Position numbers and translations under genes: made by a program. Shown in pieces: positions 11,700 through 23,989 of a DNA stretch of 64,000 nucleotides (the stretch's first letter is position 1; the number at the start of each line of letters is the position of its first letter). The notes beneath the pieces were generated by a model. That model worked only from the letters and a program-made list of their open reading frames with translations, did no database searches and was not told where the DNA came from. Origin of the DNA: Siphonodentalium dalli (taxonomy: Eukaryota > Mollusca > Scaphopoda > Gadilida > Siphonodentaliidae); NCBI GenBank assembly GCA_032622095.1, contig CP136069.1:100776278-100840277 (forward strand). Direction: 5' to 3'.

Positions 11700-12000
11700 G
11701 ACCAATTTTGAATGGGGATTTCCATGCAAATCTGCAGAGCAAAATTTAGAGTTGCACATACTTCTGAGTGTGACTTGATGTAGTATTGAAAACAACAGGT
11801 ATTTACAGGGACGCCAGAAGCATCAAAGGGCAAGGGGGCAAACCAACCAGGAGGGCACTTTTCGGGTACCCACTGGCCTCACCTGAGTCAGGCCAGCAAG
11901 GGGGGGCAAGTGCCCCTGTATGTCCCCCTTCTCTGGCGTCCCTGGGTATTTATCTGGCGACTGGCGGGTCCAATTGGAACTTGTTCCATTATAAATTATA
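11700..12000. repeat. Dispersed repeat, left copy (inverted copy at 15900-16070)
   Basis: Shared blocks with 15900-16070 in opposite orientation: 'gaatggggatttccatgcaaa', 'agtgtgacttgatg', 'ggtatttatctgg' and 'tttataattt'. The left copy carries the 139 bp hAT MITE and the right copy does not. Confidence 0.7.
11806..11944. mobile_element. hAT-type MITE, 139 bp, perfect 8 bp TSD
   Basis: The element starts cagggacgccaga and ends with the inverse complement, tctggcgtccctg. It is flanked on both sides by the same 8 bp, ggtattta (11798-11805 and 11945-11952). CAGGG termini and 8 bp duplications are typical of hAT elements. The uninterrupted target is seen in the inverted related repeat near 15950 ('ccagataaatacctg'), which confirms the boundaries. 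Confidence 0.9.
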
Positions 12001-12009
12001 ATGTTGGTG

Positions 12010-13260
12010 TATTTATTTTAGAATTTTATATTGATATTTCGAATCTGACAAATATGAGTTATGTAGGTAGAGACATTACCTCCCCCGAGATGTCGCTCGT
12101 AAGCTGACTTCCGGTATTAAAAACGAGAGGCCGATCACGATCGGCAGATGTTTAACCCATGCCTTGGCGATAGCGATTAGCTATTTTTATAAATTTTATA
12201 AATCCTTACACCAACCTTTTCATGAGTGCAAAAGTTTCAACAATTCACACTTTATATAGTGATAGTGTGAAAAATATTTAGTTATCACATTGTGTCAACA
12301 GGATTGGTGGAGGATGTTAATATTTTTAAGAAAATAAACCAAATGACCCTCACTATGCAGGTTAGGGGTGTGTTATCGTCAACTATGCCAAGAACTATAA
12401 ACATAATCAATGGAAATATTTGAGTTATCAAATCGGATAGAATGGGGTTAATCTTACCCAAACTAATGAACTGATAAACACAAAATAGTCTATGAAAAGC
12501 ATGTCATTGGATTTAGAACCCCATACAATAAGTCAGTCTCAAGAATACCAGCACCATAAATATTATCCTGGAGCCCAAATGCAATTGAGGGAATTTCAAA
12601 ATAAGACATTTCCTCTAATGATGAATATTCAATTGGTGATGTATTGAAACCCTTACTGAACCTGGCTCAAAGTGAAAGGGATAATATTATATCTGTCTAT
12701 CGCATAATATGTGTCTATGGAATGGTTTAATTTTAATCCCAAATCCATGCAAATCAAAAGTGGATCACCATCAACCTGGACATAACATAGGAGAATGATT
12801 AAATGAAAAGCATCAAAACCATATGATGTGTGGAGAGGGTTAATCATTTTCAATGACATCATGTTATGGAACTAAGGAATGTGTGGATAAATTTTTGTCT
12901 AAGATAAGACAAAAGTGTTTGTAAAGAACAATGTCTGTAAAACAACACTACAAAGTAACAATGGACTATTCCAATTTATTATTTTAGAATAGGTGTCATA
13001 TAGTGTGTGCATATAGCTAATGTAATAAACCTGTTTCAACAAAGGGGTTAACTTCATATTGCACAGAAAGCAGAACTCCACCAGAGAGTGAGTAATCAAT
13101 CACAGTTTGACATAATTATGATAACAAGTCCAGCCAGCCAGTGGTACCACTATCATGCTTTATAGCATGTAGTATCTAATGTCATAGTGATAATTAACTC
13201 ATTTCAATAACACACATTGCTGTGGGATATATGTTCTCTTCAAATTCCCAGCAGTAATTA
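12010..13260. other. No gene seen
   Basis: Unassigned AT-rich sequence. It includes a small palindrome 'gccgatcacgatcggc' near 12131 and short palindromes around 13150. No domain-bearing frame is present. Confidence 0.4.
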
Positions 13261-13264
13261 CTTG

Positions 13265-14000
13265 AATTATAAAGGGTCATAACTCTGTTAAAATATATCG
13301 GATCAAACCCATATTCGAACTCGATCTGTATTTAGGGGTGATAAATTCATATACCAAATTTTGTGTTGATCAGATGAAAAATGTTTTGAGTCATAGCAGC
13401 TTGGGTGAATTCTAAGTAAACATAAGAGTGAAAAGGGTTAATTAAACAATACCAAAAACCATACAGATGAAGAACGTGCTAAGAAAAACCTAGGTAAGAA
13501 ATATGAGGCAGATCAGAAGAAATATGTTCAACTTATTGCATTGGATAGCATGTGTGTAAAGGGTTAATTATTTTCTAAACTGATCAACCAATCAATACCA
13601 AAAACTATACAGGTGAGGGGTGTGTCATCATAAACCTACATATCAAATATGAACACAATCGGACAAAAAAATATTTCAGTTAGAGCATCGGATTTTTTTT
13701 TAATTTATTTTATTTTCGAAAAAAGGGTCATAACTCCTTTAAAATAAATCGGATCAAACCCATCGAACTCGATCTGTATTTTTGGCTGTGAAACTCACAT
13801 ACCAAATTTGGTTCCAATCAGATAAAAAATGTTTGAGTTATGGCAGAATGCGTGAATTCTAAGTTGAAAAAGGGCCATAACTCTGTAACAAAATCTCGGA
13901 TCAAACCCAAATTCTAACTCGATCTGTATTTTGGGCTGAGAAACCCATATACAAAATTTGGTTTCGATTGGATAGAAAATGTTTGAGTTATCGCATTACT
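13265..14000. repeat. ~150 bp repeat family, reverse orientation
   Basis: At least three units are defined by 'aaagggtcataactc', 'tcggatcaaaccca', 'gaactcgatctgtattt', 'cataccaaatttggt' and 'aaaaatgtttgagttat'. They are the reverse-strand version of the 1540-3760 family. The intervals between units are interrupted by other sequence. Confidence 0.75.
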
Positions 14001-14012
14001 CGTAAAGTGTCT

Positions 14013-14062
14013 ACGGACAGACAGACAGACGGACAGACAGACAGACAGACAGACGGACGAAC
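14013..14062. repeat. GACA/GACG microsatellite
   Basis: The stretch is a run of GACA with occasional GACG units. It immediately follows the last ~150 bp repeat unit, as if it marks the end of that element. The antisense frame gives a poly (SVCL) string, a low-complexity artefact. Confidence 0.9.
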
Positions 14063-14219
14063 GACGAGTGGTCAATCCGGGCAACGACACTATGTTTACC
14101 ATACTATGGTATGGGTAAACATAAAAAGGCGTCCCGACCATGGAACCGGAGCGGGGTGTTGCAATCAATGGAATCACATGACACTCGATCTGTATAGATA
14201 TTTCTGGATTTCGCGCTAA

Positions 14220-14840
14220 AACGAAATCCGAATAAATAAGCTATCATTTAGTGCTCAAATAAATAACCGGGATCAATTAGAACATGATAAAAGAATTATT
14301 CGAAAATTACGCGGACACAGTAATTGGGGTTCAATGCAGTGAACGTGGATAACAAGTAATGTTTGAGACAGAAAAAAAAATGATTTACCTGCTGCGCTCT
14401 CATCGGCCAACCGCTAGTATGCCCGGTAAAAGTTAATGGCGAACCAAATTTTATAGTAGCTATAAATAGACAAGGGTCCGTTTCACTGAATAGTTCGTTT
14501 GAATAGTTCTCACTTCCGCTTTAGATCCAGATCTGAAGCACGTTTTCGCGAACAGAACGCTTTTAACGAAGCAAAAGCTAGACGAAGAATATATTTCACT
14601 TGTTTATTTTGTGGTAGGTGAAGCTAAACATTGAATACGTATATTCGGAGTGCCATGACCTTGTTCCCATTGTCTTCGACACAACTTATAAATCATTGTC
14701 ATTGCCGTCATCAGTTTTACTAGTTACCTGAGGCTGAGTACCTGGTCAAAAACAGGTGTTAGATGAAAGTTTATTGTGATAGCATTCATATGCATGTTAT
14801 GCAGTGCAGTGTTACAGACAAAAGTATAACTTAGATATAT
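14220..14840. other. No gene seen
   Basis: Unassigned sequence. It is locally more GC-rich around 14390-14560 but has no recognisable exon. Confidence 0.35.
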
Positions 14841-14844
14841 CCCC

Positions 14845-15290
14845 CAAATATTTTATCCGGGGGACTATTAAAATAGCCGGTGTCGTCCGTCCGTCCGTCC
14901 GTGTGTGCGTGCGTCCAGAAATGGTTTCCGGATGATAACTTCAGTTTCGGTTGTTAGATCAAAAGCAAATTTCATAGATGAGTTTATCAGACCAAAATAC
15001 AGGTCAAGTTCGAATATGGGTTTTCTCCGCAAATTTTTGCAAGAGTTGTGACCCTTTTTCGACTTGGAATCGTGTCAATTTCTGGTTTCCGGATGATAAC
15101 TTTAGTTTGTGTTATGATATTTTAATTAAATTTGGTATATAAGTTTATCAGCTCGAAATACAGATCAAGTTCGAATATGGGTAAGATCCACCCACTCATT
15201 TTTGTCTGGTTGCTTCGGATTTAGGGTCCTTGTTATTTTTTAAAGAAAATCTGATGCCCCCAATGAAGCCACTTTTTCGGGGGACGGCCT
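14845..15290. repeat. ~150 bp repeat family with GTCC microsatellite
   Basis: A GTCC run at about 14885-14905 is followed by two units with 'ggtttccggatgataact', 'caggtcaagttcgaatatgg' and 'ccctttttcgacttgg'. Orientation is as at 1540-3760. The last part ends in 'cgggggacggcc'. Confidence 0.7.
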
Positions 15291-15899
15291 TTTATGTGTA
15301 TATAAACTGTGTATAACATAAGTCAAATTTGTTTCTATATATTATACTGTAACTGTGATGTATATATATGTAATAATCTCCTTTAAAGCTGTGATGTGTA
15401 ACAGTAAGAGCACAGAATATTGAAATCAGTTAGCTGCATAATGCTGTGTCATTCTGCAGGCTGCATTTCATATATATATACATTAATCGCAAAATGTTGC
15501 AAGTTTCTTTCGATTTTTCATGTTGTCCGCCACTTTCCCCTGATGGCACAGTCATTACTGACAATTAATTCCATAAATTTCATCATATTTCAGCAGCACA
15601 TAACCTTCAGTAAGGCAAGGACACACTATTACCTAACTGAGTGAATCCTGGTGTGTTCTATGTCATGGGTTCGACTTTGGAGCATTTCTCGAAATATGAA
15701 TTTGTCATGTCTTACAACTGAAATTTTTTCAAAGTCAATTTTTCTAACTTAGACCAATTCTAAGTAATGAATCTCAATCAAATGGTTATGTTTATGTTCT
15801 AAATTACTACAATACCCAAAATATTTCAACAAAATCTCAAATACAAAAAAGTTTGTAATGTTGCTAATGTAGGTCAAGTGATATGTAATTCCAGAAAAC

Positions 15900-16075
15900 A
15901 ATTATCAAAAATATATTTATAGCAAAATTTTATAATTTACGAAGCGGACCCACCAGATAAATACCTGTCTAGTCTAGTACCACATCAAGTCACACTCAGA
16001 TTCAGAAGTATATGCAACTCTTTAACTTTTGCCCTGCAGATTTGCATGGAAATCCCCATTCAAAATCCACCACGG
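15900..16075. repeat. Dispersed repeat, right copy (inverted relative to 11700-12000)
   Basis: The region reads in inverse complement the blocks seen at 11700-12000, without the 139 bp MITE. It therefore serves as an empty-site reference for that insertion. Confidence 0.7.
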
Positions 16076-16079
16076 CGGA

Positions 16080-17260
16080 AGACACACACCATTCGTTGCT
16101 CTTTCCAATTTTTCGGCATCTTCCCGCTTACGAAAACTTCTTATTTGATCGCATTTTGCCAATTTAAGCTCAATATATCTCAGTCTTTTTCTAACGATAT
16201 CCTGACAGTGAAACCATATTTGACAGAACACAGGGATTTCCCCAATCTATTTATAGCATATCAGGCTGTATCAGGGGAGATAAACCATGCATGCAGTTTA
16301 TAGAAGCGTTAGGAACAGGCAGTAAACAGCTGATTTCAACAACAACAACATGGTGGCGATTATTTTTGAGTCCCTTTAAGGAGATCGAGACTGGAATTTA
16401 GACCTTACTTTGTTCCGTCGGTCATTTTGTAACCGCAAATTGTATAGCCATACTGTGCCATACATGGTCACCACCACTCATGCAGTAGCCAATGTGAACA
16501 ACTAATACTGTCTTTGAATTTAAACTAAAACATATCTATGAATTTTCAATTTTGTGTCGGACTCCGTTTCCCAATCCAACTTTTTTACTTTTTGGAATTG
16601 GATATTTATTATGTTTACAAACAAGAACACATGCTTGCTTTATTAAACACAGATGTTTGAATGTGCATTGGAAGTACTTTTAATGTTCTTAGTTAAATAA
16701 AACATCTACATAATAAACTATTACTATCCAAACTCATTTAAAAAGGATTAATTTGTGTCAAAACTAGGTGTTTGCAAATTACAATAATATTGTTGTCAAT
16801 CTATCGCTCAGGCCACGTGCGCAATATACGTCTGTCAACGGTTTGCAAATTAATTGCAATGCAGGTATTTAATTAACCTGCTGGTGTATATTATAAGCTC
16901 AACTGGTCTCTGTTAAGAACACATTACTAGTAATCAACACCTTTTTCTGACACAGCTATCAAACTTGTCAAGTTTATTGCTTTAATCGGATTATCATCTG
17001 ACATCACTGATGCTACTCAACAATAAACTCGTTCGAAACAAAATTAAAAGCTTTTACACCTCCTTAATTAGTCCTTATTGTTTATTTTAACAGACCCACA
17101 TTACAGCAGTGGCCAAAAGCCATTTCCAAAAAATTAAAATTTATAATAACAATTCAGATATTAAAAGTTATGAAGTCAATAATTAATCATTTCTTCAGAT
17201 AAAGTCAACACTGACAACAGTTTTATCTTGTTTTATCTTATTTATTAATGTCATAAATAA
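16080..17260. other. No gene seen
   Basis: Two overlapping opposite-strand frames at 16022-16303 have no recognisable domain. The remainder is AT-rich and unassigned. Confidence 0.35.
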
Positions 17261-17269
17261 AGCAAATTT

Positions 17270-17490
17270 TGAAAATTTCTCCCTGAAGTCTCCCTAAATT
17301 TCCTGAAGTCTCACTAAATTTCCTGGAGGGAGACTTCAAGTCTCCCTGTTCTGAACCCCTAGCCTGAGGCCTGAGTCTGATCATCATCAAATTTGTCATG
17401 GATGTTAACAATGACATGTAGATGGGATACAATCATTTTGGGGTCATTCGGCCGAAAACATGGCCGCCAGCAGCCATCTTGGATTTAACT
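17270..17490. repeat. 'tctccctgaag' fold-back plus one ATGGCC repeat unit
   Basis: Positions 17278-17345 alternate 'ctccctgaagtct' and its inverse 'gggagacttcaag'. Next comes one unit of the 160 bp family ('gtctgatcatcatcaaattt' to 'agccatcttggattt'). Confidence 0.6.
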
Positions 17491-18661
17491 TTTCTCTTCA
17501 TGTCTATAAACTAGTATTAGACATTCAACTTTCCACATTCCTAATCGCTCCATTGACTGTAATACATTAAATTATTCCCTTTCCAAGTTGAGCTACAGTG
17601 TCATTGACACTTTCATTTAAATTTCTGATTTTTATGTAGAAATTCACGAAATGACAAGTGGCGTGAAAAAGAGAGCTGGAAAAGTGAGCTAGATCCCAGT
17701 GGGACTAGGGCTGAAATGGTTACGGGATTTTCATGTCCGGTTAACCATTTGAATTAACCTATGTTAACTGGTTTAATAACTGTGGTCATGCTGGCCTTCA
17801 TTGATACATGATGTCTATATCATAATATGATGTCTATTATACACAATAAACGATTCAACTTAAGTGAAACAAAGGCCAACATGCTCAGTTATAAATGGAA
17901 AGCAAACGCCGAAATATTCGCTAATTTGTGAACGTTCATGCGATGTCAGGGAAATCGGCAAAACTTGGCAATTTCCTTACTGCAAATGCTCAAACCCGCG
18001 GAGTTGCAAATGAAACTCGGTTGGTTCCTATTATCTCCTTGCAGTGTAATATATACTATCCATGCATAGAATGGAACATCGATATATGTCCCTCTTATTT
18101 ACAGCATTCTAGCAGCAATTTGGCATGGTTCTCAAAAGTTTATCTAAAGTTCTCGAGCAATATTTTTCTGGCCACTATATAGGCCCATCTATATAATATA
18201 CCGGTGTATATAGGTTTAATAAAGTAATTTATAGTAGGATATACATGTATATGTACTGGCATAGGTGTGCACAACTTGCCAAGAAGATATACTATTTGCA
18301 ATTGACATGATTGGGTCATATCAAATAATCTGCACTGCGTATGAAGTCGTTATCAATTGCATCAGTGTCTAAAACTGTTGGGATTTAAATTTTGTGTGCA
18401 CAGGGACCCACCGTAATACATGCTTCAATTCCACATGCTTTGAGTCCGACTTTTGGACATGGATTAGGCTTGCGGCCTGCAACAAGTTGCCCAGGCCTGA
18501 GGTATGTAATTTAGCGGGATTAACACAAAGGCGCACGGCGGGTTTGCTGTAGTTAAGCCGACAAAGGAGCATTGTGTGGCTCTGCGGTAACGTGATCCCT
18601 GTATTGACAAACCCGCAGGCGCTGACAGTTCTATTGAGGCTGCGGATATCCACACACCCGC

Positions 18662-19105
18662 ATGCCTCATAAACCAACACATGCGCAGAGTGGAAATTGC
18701 GCATTACAATCAACATGTCTCATAAACCAACTAATTGCCGTTACAAAAAAACACGCAACTGAAATCGCGCAAAATGAGTACAAGACTTTATGTGACGAAC
18801 TCAAGTGTTCTAAAAGTGTCCAGGCTGTCGTCACATCAGCAGGTCGAGTGTGTCCAGCACATCTCAGAATGATTCTTGGAGAACTGTCTCGTGCTATTCT
18901 GCAATTCGGCGGCGATGAAAAGGTCCCGAAAATATTGACACAAGTTGTTAAAGGACAAACTAATCTTGTTGATCCAACGAAACAAAGTGATTTCGGTTTA
19001 GTCATTAAAACGTGTCCATTGTTGAAAGATCTCCTGAACTGTAAGACAATAGCTCCAAATGTGAGAGCACTGTTGGGCGAAATGTTGTCTCCGAATAAAT
19101 GGTGA
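18662..19105 (+). CDS. Unidentified 147-aa ORF inside the TIR element
   Basis: An open frame from ATG at 18662 to TGA at 19105. I do not recognise the product. The first ~20 residues look non-coding-like; from about residue 25 the composition is protein-like, with amphipathic helical stretches (for example LRMILGELSRAILQF near residues 89-103 and VRALLGEML near the end) and several Cys (CDELKCS, RVCPAH, KTCPLL, LLNCK). No transmembrane segment or catalytic motif stands out. It is either a captured host exon, an accessory element protein or chance; an antisense frame of similar length overlaps it. A splice acceptor-like 'cag' lies upstream but is not convincing. Confidence 0.35.
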   Translation: MPHKPTHAQSGNCALQSTCLINQLIAVTKKHATEIAQNEYKTLCDELKCSKSVQAVVTSAGRVCPAHLRMILGELSRAILQFGGDEKVPKILTQVVKGQTNLVDPTKQSDFGLVIKTCPLLKDLLNCKTIAPNVRALLGEMLSPNKW

Positions 19106-19139
19106 TGGGACAAAAATGTTGTAGTTCGTTAATTATTAC

Positions 19140-19265
19140 TCAATATATGGCATGCGCGAATGTAGCATAATCTTATTACAGCACCGACATTTGCGCATTG
19201 AATAATGTTTTTATGGCATGCGTTAATGTGTTATTAGGCACATGCGCAAATGTTTAGTTAGGCAC
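19140..19265. repeat. Iterated GCATGCGC/TGCGCA motifs
   Basis: Four related motifs, 'ggcatgcgcgaatg', 'catttgcgcattg', 'ggcatgcgttaatg' and 'cacatgcgcaaatg', occur within 120 bp, with related motifs at 18680-18710. Their position inside a TIR element is consistent with subterminal transposase-binding repeats, but this is inference. Confidence 0.45.
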
Positions 19266-22130
19266 TGCCCATTTGTCTGGTCCTAATCCGATTCACGCAC
19301 GATGTGATCATAATTACCAACACGCGTCTTAGAAGACCACGCCCATGCCTGTTTGTGACAACATGTAATCCAATTCCGCATGTCTTCGGCGCGTGAAAGG
19401 AGTAAACCGCGCCTTTGTGTCTTTCCTTAGGGCATTTGCGCAAGCCAATAAGATGCTCTTTTGAGCTGTCAATCACACTAACCCGCCGTGCTCCTTTGTG
19501 GTATATGAGGCAAATTACATATATGCAGGCCTTTTCGGTTTGCACGGACACCGAAATTGACACATAACACTTGTGGAATATGTTGCGAAGATCAAAAGAT
19601 ACCGCTGACCAGCTGTGCCTTTGATGTAACAACGTTGCTAAAGACTTGATGCACCATACTATCATAATTATTCTCTGATTCTCGTTGTCATAACATGTAC
19701 GAAACAGTTCCCTTTGACTTGGGTTCCCACATTTTTGCTACATGTATCTGACTATACGTTGGCGTTTAAGTACTGCATTGTCGGCTTACAGTTAACCTGT
19801 CATGCAATTTTCATGACTGGTCACGGCCGTGGTGACTGGTTAACCGGTTGACTGATTAACCATTTCAGCCCTAGCGGAATTTGGTTGAAGTACGATAATG
19901 AAGGCAAATACTGTACCAAGTTTACATGTTTGATGATATGCACTGAATTTGAAGAAAAAATAAATCACTTGGAGAATTTTTCTCGTGCATTTATAGTGGG
20001 CTTGAGTGGAACATCACTCAAAAAAGACAATGTTGTTAAACATTTACAAACTGAACCACACAAAAAAAGCTGTGGTAATGAAGAACCCCTGCCCATTAAC
20101 AATTGACCTATTTAAAATGAATGTTGGATGCTTGATTGCTCAGAGTAAGAACATGGAAGAAGGACTGGTTGCTAAACTGATAGACATTACATATTTCCTT
20201 GCCAAAGAGGAGCTCGCATTCAGGAAACTCCCAGCACTTGCACATCTGGAGGGTAGCCACGGGGTAGATGTTGGAAATACCTATATCAATGATAAAAAAT
20301 GTGCAGAATTCACCAGCTTAATCAGAGAACACATGAGGGATAATTTGTTGGGATAAAATTAGGAATATTTCACATTGCATGTCGACTGAATTACTGATAG
20401 TGCAGTGCTCGATAATGAGTTGATTTTTATTATGTTCAACGATGCTAATAGTGGTCTGGTTGAGTTCGGATTTTTCAGAGTTTGTTAAGTTAAGAATGCA
20501 TGTGCATATGGCGCTAAACAAAGTATTGAGACCGCGTTTGAGGAAGCTGGATTCAGTTTGCATATGGTCAGCTTTATGACCGACAGCACTAATGTTAATA
20601 TGGGTGAGAAGTACGAGTTGTTAGGATAGTTCAGAAAGGAAAATGGAATGCCTTGGCTGTTTTGAATCCACTGTCTAAACCACCATCTTGAATTGGCAGT
20701 GAAGGACGCATTTGGTTGTACACTTTTACAGGTATGCTGGAGAATCTGTACAAGTTTTATGAGCATAGTTCGAAATGACTGTGTAACTCGATATTGGATG
20801 AGGACATTCGAAAGCCGGGGAGAGCGAACACCATGCAGGCATCTAAAACTCTCATCACATCTTTTAACATTTTCATCAGTCACATGGAGAATCTGACCAA
20901 GGATACCTCAAGGAAAGCGGAGGATAGAGCCAAAATACGCAGTTACTTGATGAAGATGAAATGCTTCCAGTTCGTTATAGCCATGCTTTTTCCAATAGGA
21001 CAGTATGGATCTGTTACAGGCACACACAGCTTTGGAATGGACCAGGAATCAGTTAGCCAAACTCTTGATACTTCTAAAACAAAACCGAGGTTCAACTCAG
21101 GTCTGTCAGAATTACTACACTAGTACCGTACAAGAAGTTACAGAGCATATAAAGCTCAAACAATCAATAACTAACAAACAATCTGAAAAAGACCCAGATA
21201 AAATACCTCCCGTCGCCATTAGGTACAAAACTGTAAAACTGACACATGTTGAGCAAGGATTAAATAGTTTCTAAGTGCAAAAACCACAGCTCATAAACAA
21301 TCTTCAAGATGCACTCAATTGCCGTTTTGGGGATTTAGCTTCGCTCAGGTCTAATTGTGATGATAGCCAACCAGGGGAGCTAACTGGAAGCAGATGCCAG
21401 TGAAAGTCAACCCACATTGCAGGAGCTGAGAATGCCAGTCAAAAATCGAAGAAAAGGAAACGAGTGTCTGACTTTGGAGACGAAATATTATGAAACGCAT
21501 TATGGTGCACTTAAATTGAGAACAGACTAGCTTATTGTCTTCCTGAAACACTTTGCTGACATACTAGAAAAGAATGGTGCTGATTGAGGGTCAATTCCCG
21601 ATGAATATGAACAGTTCAATCTGGACTGGTACAAATCAATGCGACATTTGAAACACAGTGAGTTGTGGGCAATTATGGTTGCCAAATCCAACACGAACAC
21701 CATTTTAAAATACCACAATTTTACGCATGTTATCAAGATTCTGAGAATCTACCAATTTGTCGAATGCAAAAGTGGAAGTGGAACAAGGGTTTTCCACAGT
21801 GAACAGGGTTAAAACAGATTGGCGATGCAACCTTCGCAGCTCTATGCTGGACAATCTAGAAGGCCCGGATCCACAGTTATTTGATGCAAAACCAATTGCA
21901 CAAAAGAAGATGCCCAAATGTTATGCTGTATGCACCCAGGAAGAAAGCCAATTTGGAGTCCTCGTGCAAATTGCTTGATTATATCAGATTAAATGTTTTG
22001 CATTTGTTCTGAAGAAGATTCTTTCAAATAATGTACTTACCCAACTATTTACTCATTTCGAATGTATTTCCAATATTCAGCTTTGCAGCTTGTCTGCATG
22101 TTGTCTAAATTAAATCATGTAATTTTGTGT

Positions 22131-22295
22131 TGGGACCACCCCATACTTTGGAGTAGATTAGCGAGAAACAAATATAAACAAAGAAATATTTTCCCTGGCT
22201 TGTTTGTTCACCATTATAAAGTTCCCTGTGATGAGGGGGTCAGAACATCAAAAAGTTCCCAGGTTTTGTACTGGTGAGGTGGAATATGATCTCTA
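22131..22295. repeat. Dispersed repeat, copy 2 (interrupted)
   Basis: This is the counterpart of 7746-7925. It breaks at the TA at 22294-22295 and resumes at 23990 ('tacaggtgcatgcttgcc...'), which aligns with 'tacaggcgctaagcag...' after 7904. The break is the insertion below. Confidence 0.75.
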
Positions 22296-23989
22296 TAGAG
22301 CGTTCTTAATCACGTGATTGGATACGTGACGCGCCACCATGTTGGAGGTACAGACATCCATAAGCAAGCACTGAGTTAATAGGATTAATTAAGAAAGCTA
22401 CTTTTAAAACCTCTCGTTATGGCTTCAACGGAATTAGTTGCAATATTTGCCAACGCTATTAATAATCTTGAACAACAGTTCTAAAAGAATACATCGAAAT
22501 GTTGGATAAACTTACTATAGGGGTGCGATATTTATTAAAAGGAATGGAGTGCAGACTCGGAACTGTCGCCAAACGTTACAGATCCATACATACACCATTA
22601 CATTCGTGTTAATCACAGTTATGTTTTGAAATAAAATTATTACAGGCTTACCTAATTAGTTTTCAATGAATGATAATGTAGTCCATGTATTATCGAAGCA
22701 AATGAGCTCCCTGGTGTTGCATTTAGGCATATGTGCGTTTTAAAACGCTGTATATATGCATGTAACACGACAATATAGCTTCTTTCCGATGTTTTCGAGC
22801 AAGATAGCTATGTGTGTGTAGAAGCATCTTGTAAAAGTGACAATCGTTTGATAACAAAAACGAAATAGAGCAACAAAACAAGAGCGATTTTTGGCCATTT
22901 CCGATAACCAACAAAGATTGATGATTACGTGTGAATCAAATTTAGTGCGTAACAAATGCCATTATATAACTTCAATATAGATTAGACTATCTAATATTGG
23001 AACAGTGCTGATTTATAGCTCCCACCTTGATGAAATAACTTGAAGCCGACCGGAGGTGTACATGTCGTAATTAATCTATAATCTCTCATTTGTCAAACAG
23101 TACACCCTCAGGCATCAAATTTCAAGTTGGCAAAAATAAATATAACGATATACATAACCGTTCCCCGTAACTTGGCTGAGTCACATTAAAGGTGTCAACA
23201 ACTTGGCGACCGGATGCAAAGGATTATCAAATAGTGTTTTTTTTTAATTCGACATCTTATTTGGCCATTATTAAGTACATGAAAGAAAAACGCCGATGAT
23301 GGAGTCAGTTACTTGTCACGTGGCAACAATAGCACAGAGTGAACTCGTTCGACGAAGATTGCATGTACACAGCGCGAATCACGTGCAATGTGTTAAATTT
23401 CTTGTCATTCTCTTGGAAAACTTGTTGATTCCCATTTACATGTGTGTATTGTCGCAGCCATGTGGAGGAAGCTTTAGATTCTCAAACGGATTAACTTCGA
23501 TTAAGTTAAACGTTCGCAGAAGATCATACACTATACAGGTTAGCATGGCATCTATCCTTGTCATCCTTTCTATGCGACATGTATATATGTAGGCCCTACT
23601 TATACGGAACTACTTGTATAATTCTCTAAATATGCATGTTTAAAGTTTGAATAGCAGAAATTTGAAGTCAAATCACCACGGTGTTATAGCAGATTCATGT
23701 TCATATCAGTATAACGAACACTTCACATAAAACATACTCGCGGCGCAATTAATATTCATAACACATCATCGATCGGGACTATACTATTTCGAATTTTTAG
23801 TTTGTAATTTTATATGTGCGCACAACCATTAACAAATCAATTGACACGAAATGATACACGAAAGAGAGACACTTGATTATAATGAACTCTGCGCACACGT
23901 GTGTTTGTTTATATTCGTTGTTACTAGTACCTCCAACATGGCACCCGCAGTGCATGCTGGGATTAGTGACATCACACGGAACCGCTCTA
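22296..23989. mobile_element. 1.7 kb TA-flanked TIR element
   Basis: The left end, tagagcgttc, pairs with the right end gaaccgctcta. A subterminal 'ccatgttggaggta' at 22337-22352 is also found inverted near 23927-23942. It is flanked by TA on each side, and the unoccupied target exists in the repeat copy at about 7895-7905. The interior has no transposase that I can recognise. Two short frames (ATG at 22419 giving MASTELVAIFANAINNLEQQ; 23296-23592) could be leftovers of captured or element genes. Probably non-autonomous. Confidence 0.75.

Larger units (their letters stand above)
17706..19872. mobile_element. 2.2 kb TIR element nested in the hAT-like relic
   Basis: The left end, tagggctgaaatggtta, is matched by taaccatttcagccct at the right end. 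Further inside, 'ccggttaacc'-type sequence occurs at both ends. The flanks agtgggac (left) and agcggaat (right) are alike at 5 of 8 positions, all differences being transitions; both encode Ser-Gly in the interrupted transposase frame, which suits an aged 8 bp duplication of a hAT-type insertion. The interior carries a 147-codon ORF (18662-19105) and iterated 'GCATGCGC' motifs at 19148-19250. No transposase is recognised inside it. Confidence 0.65.
17640..21978 (+). pseudogene. hAT-superfamily transposase relic (ZNF862/DUF4371-like), split and frame-shifted
   Basis: Pieces in order, in changing frames: a short N-terminal piece around 17650-17705 (NDKWREKESW...LDPSG); after a nested insertion, a zinc-finger-like C-x4-C ... 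H-x5-H segment at 19880-20060; an 'AKEELAFRK' segment at 20100-20356; a segment with FMTDSTNVNMGEKYELL near 20570-20620 followed by IHCLNHHLELAVKDAF near 20670-20715; and a C-terminal stretch with FSTVNRVKTDWR and FDAKPIAQ near 21780-21900. The His/Asn-rich 'CxNHxLELAxKD' block and the 'GFSTxNRxKTDxR' tail are characteristic of hAT transposases and ZNF862-like derivatives (family knowledge). Frame changes and stops show that it is dead. Confidence 0.65.

Noticed and set aside
13914-14219. ORFs with repeated SVCL or DRQT residues
   Set aside because: They are translations of the GACA/GACG microsatellite.
18667-19113. 148-codon ORF on the minus strand
   Set aside because: It overlaps the plus-strand 147-codon ORF almost entirely and has a poorer composition; treated as its antisense shadow, although neither is proven.
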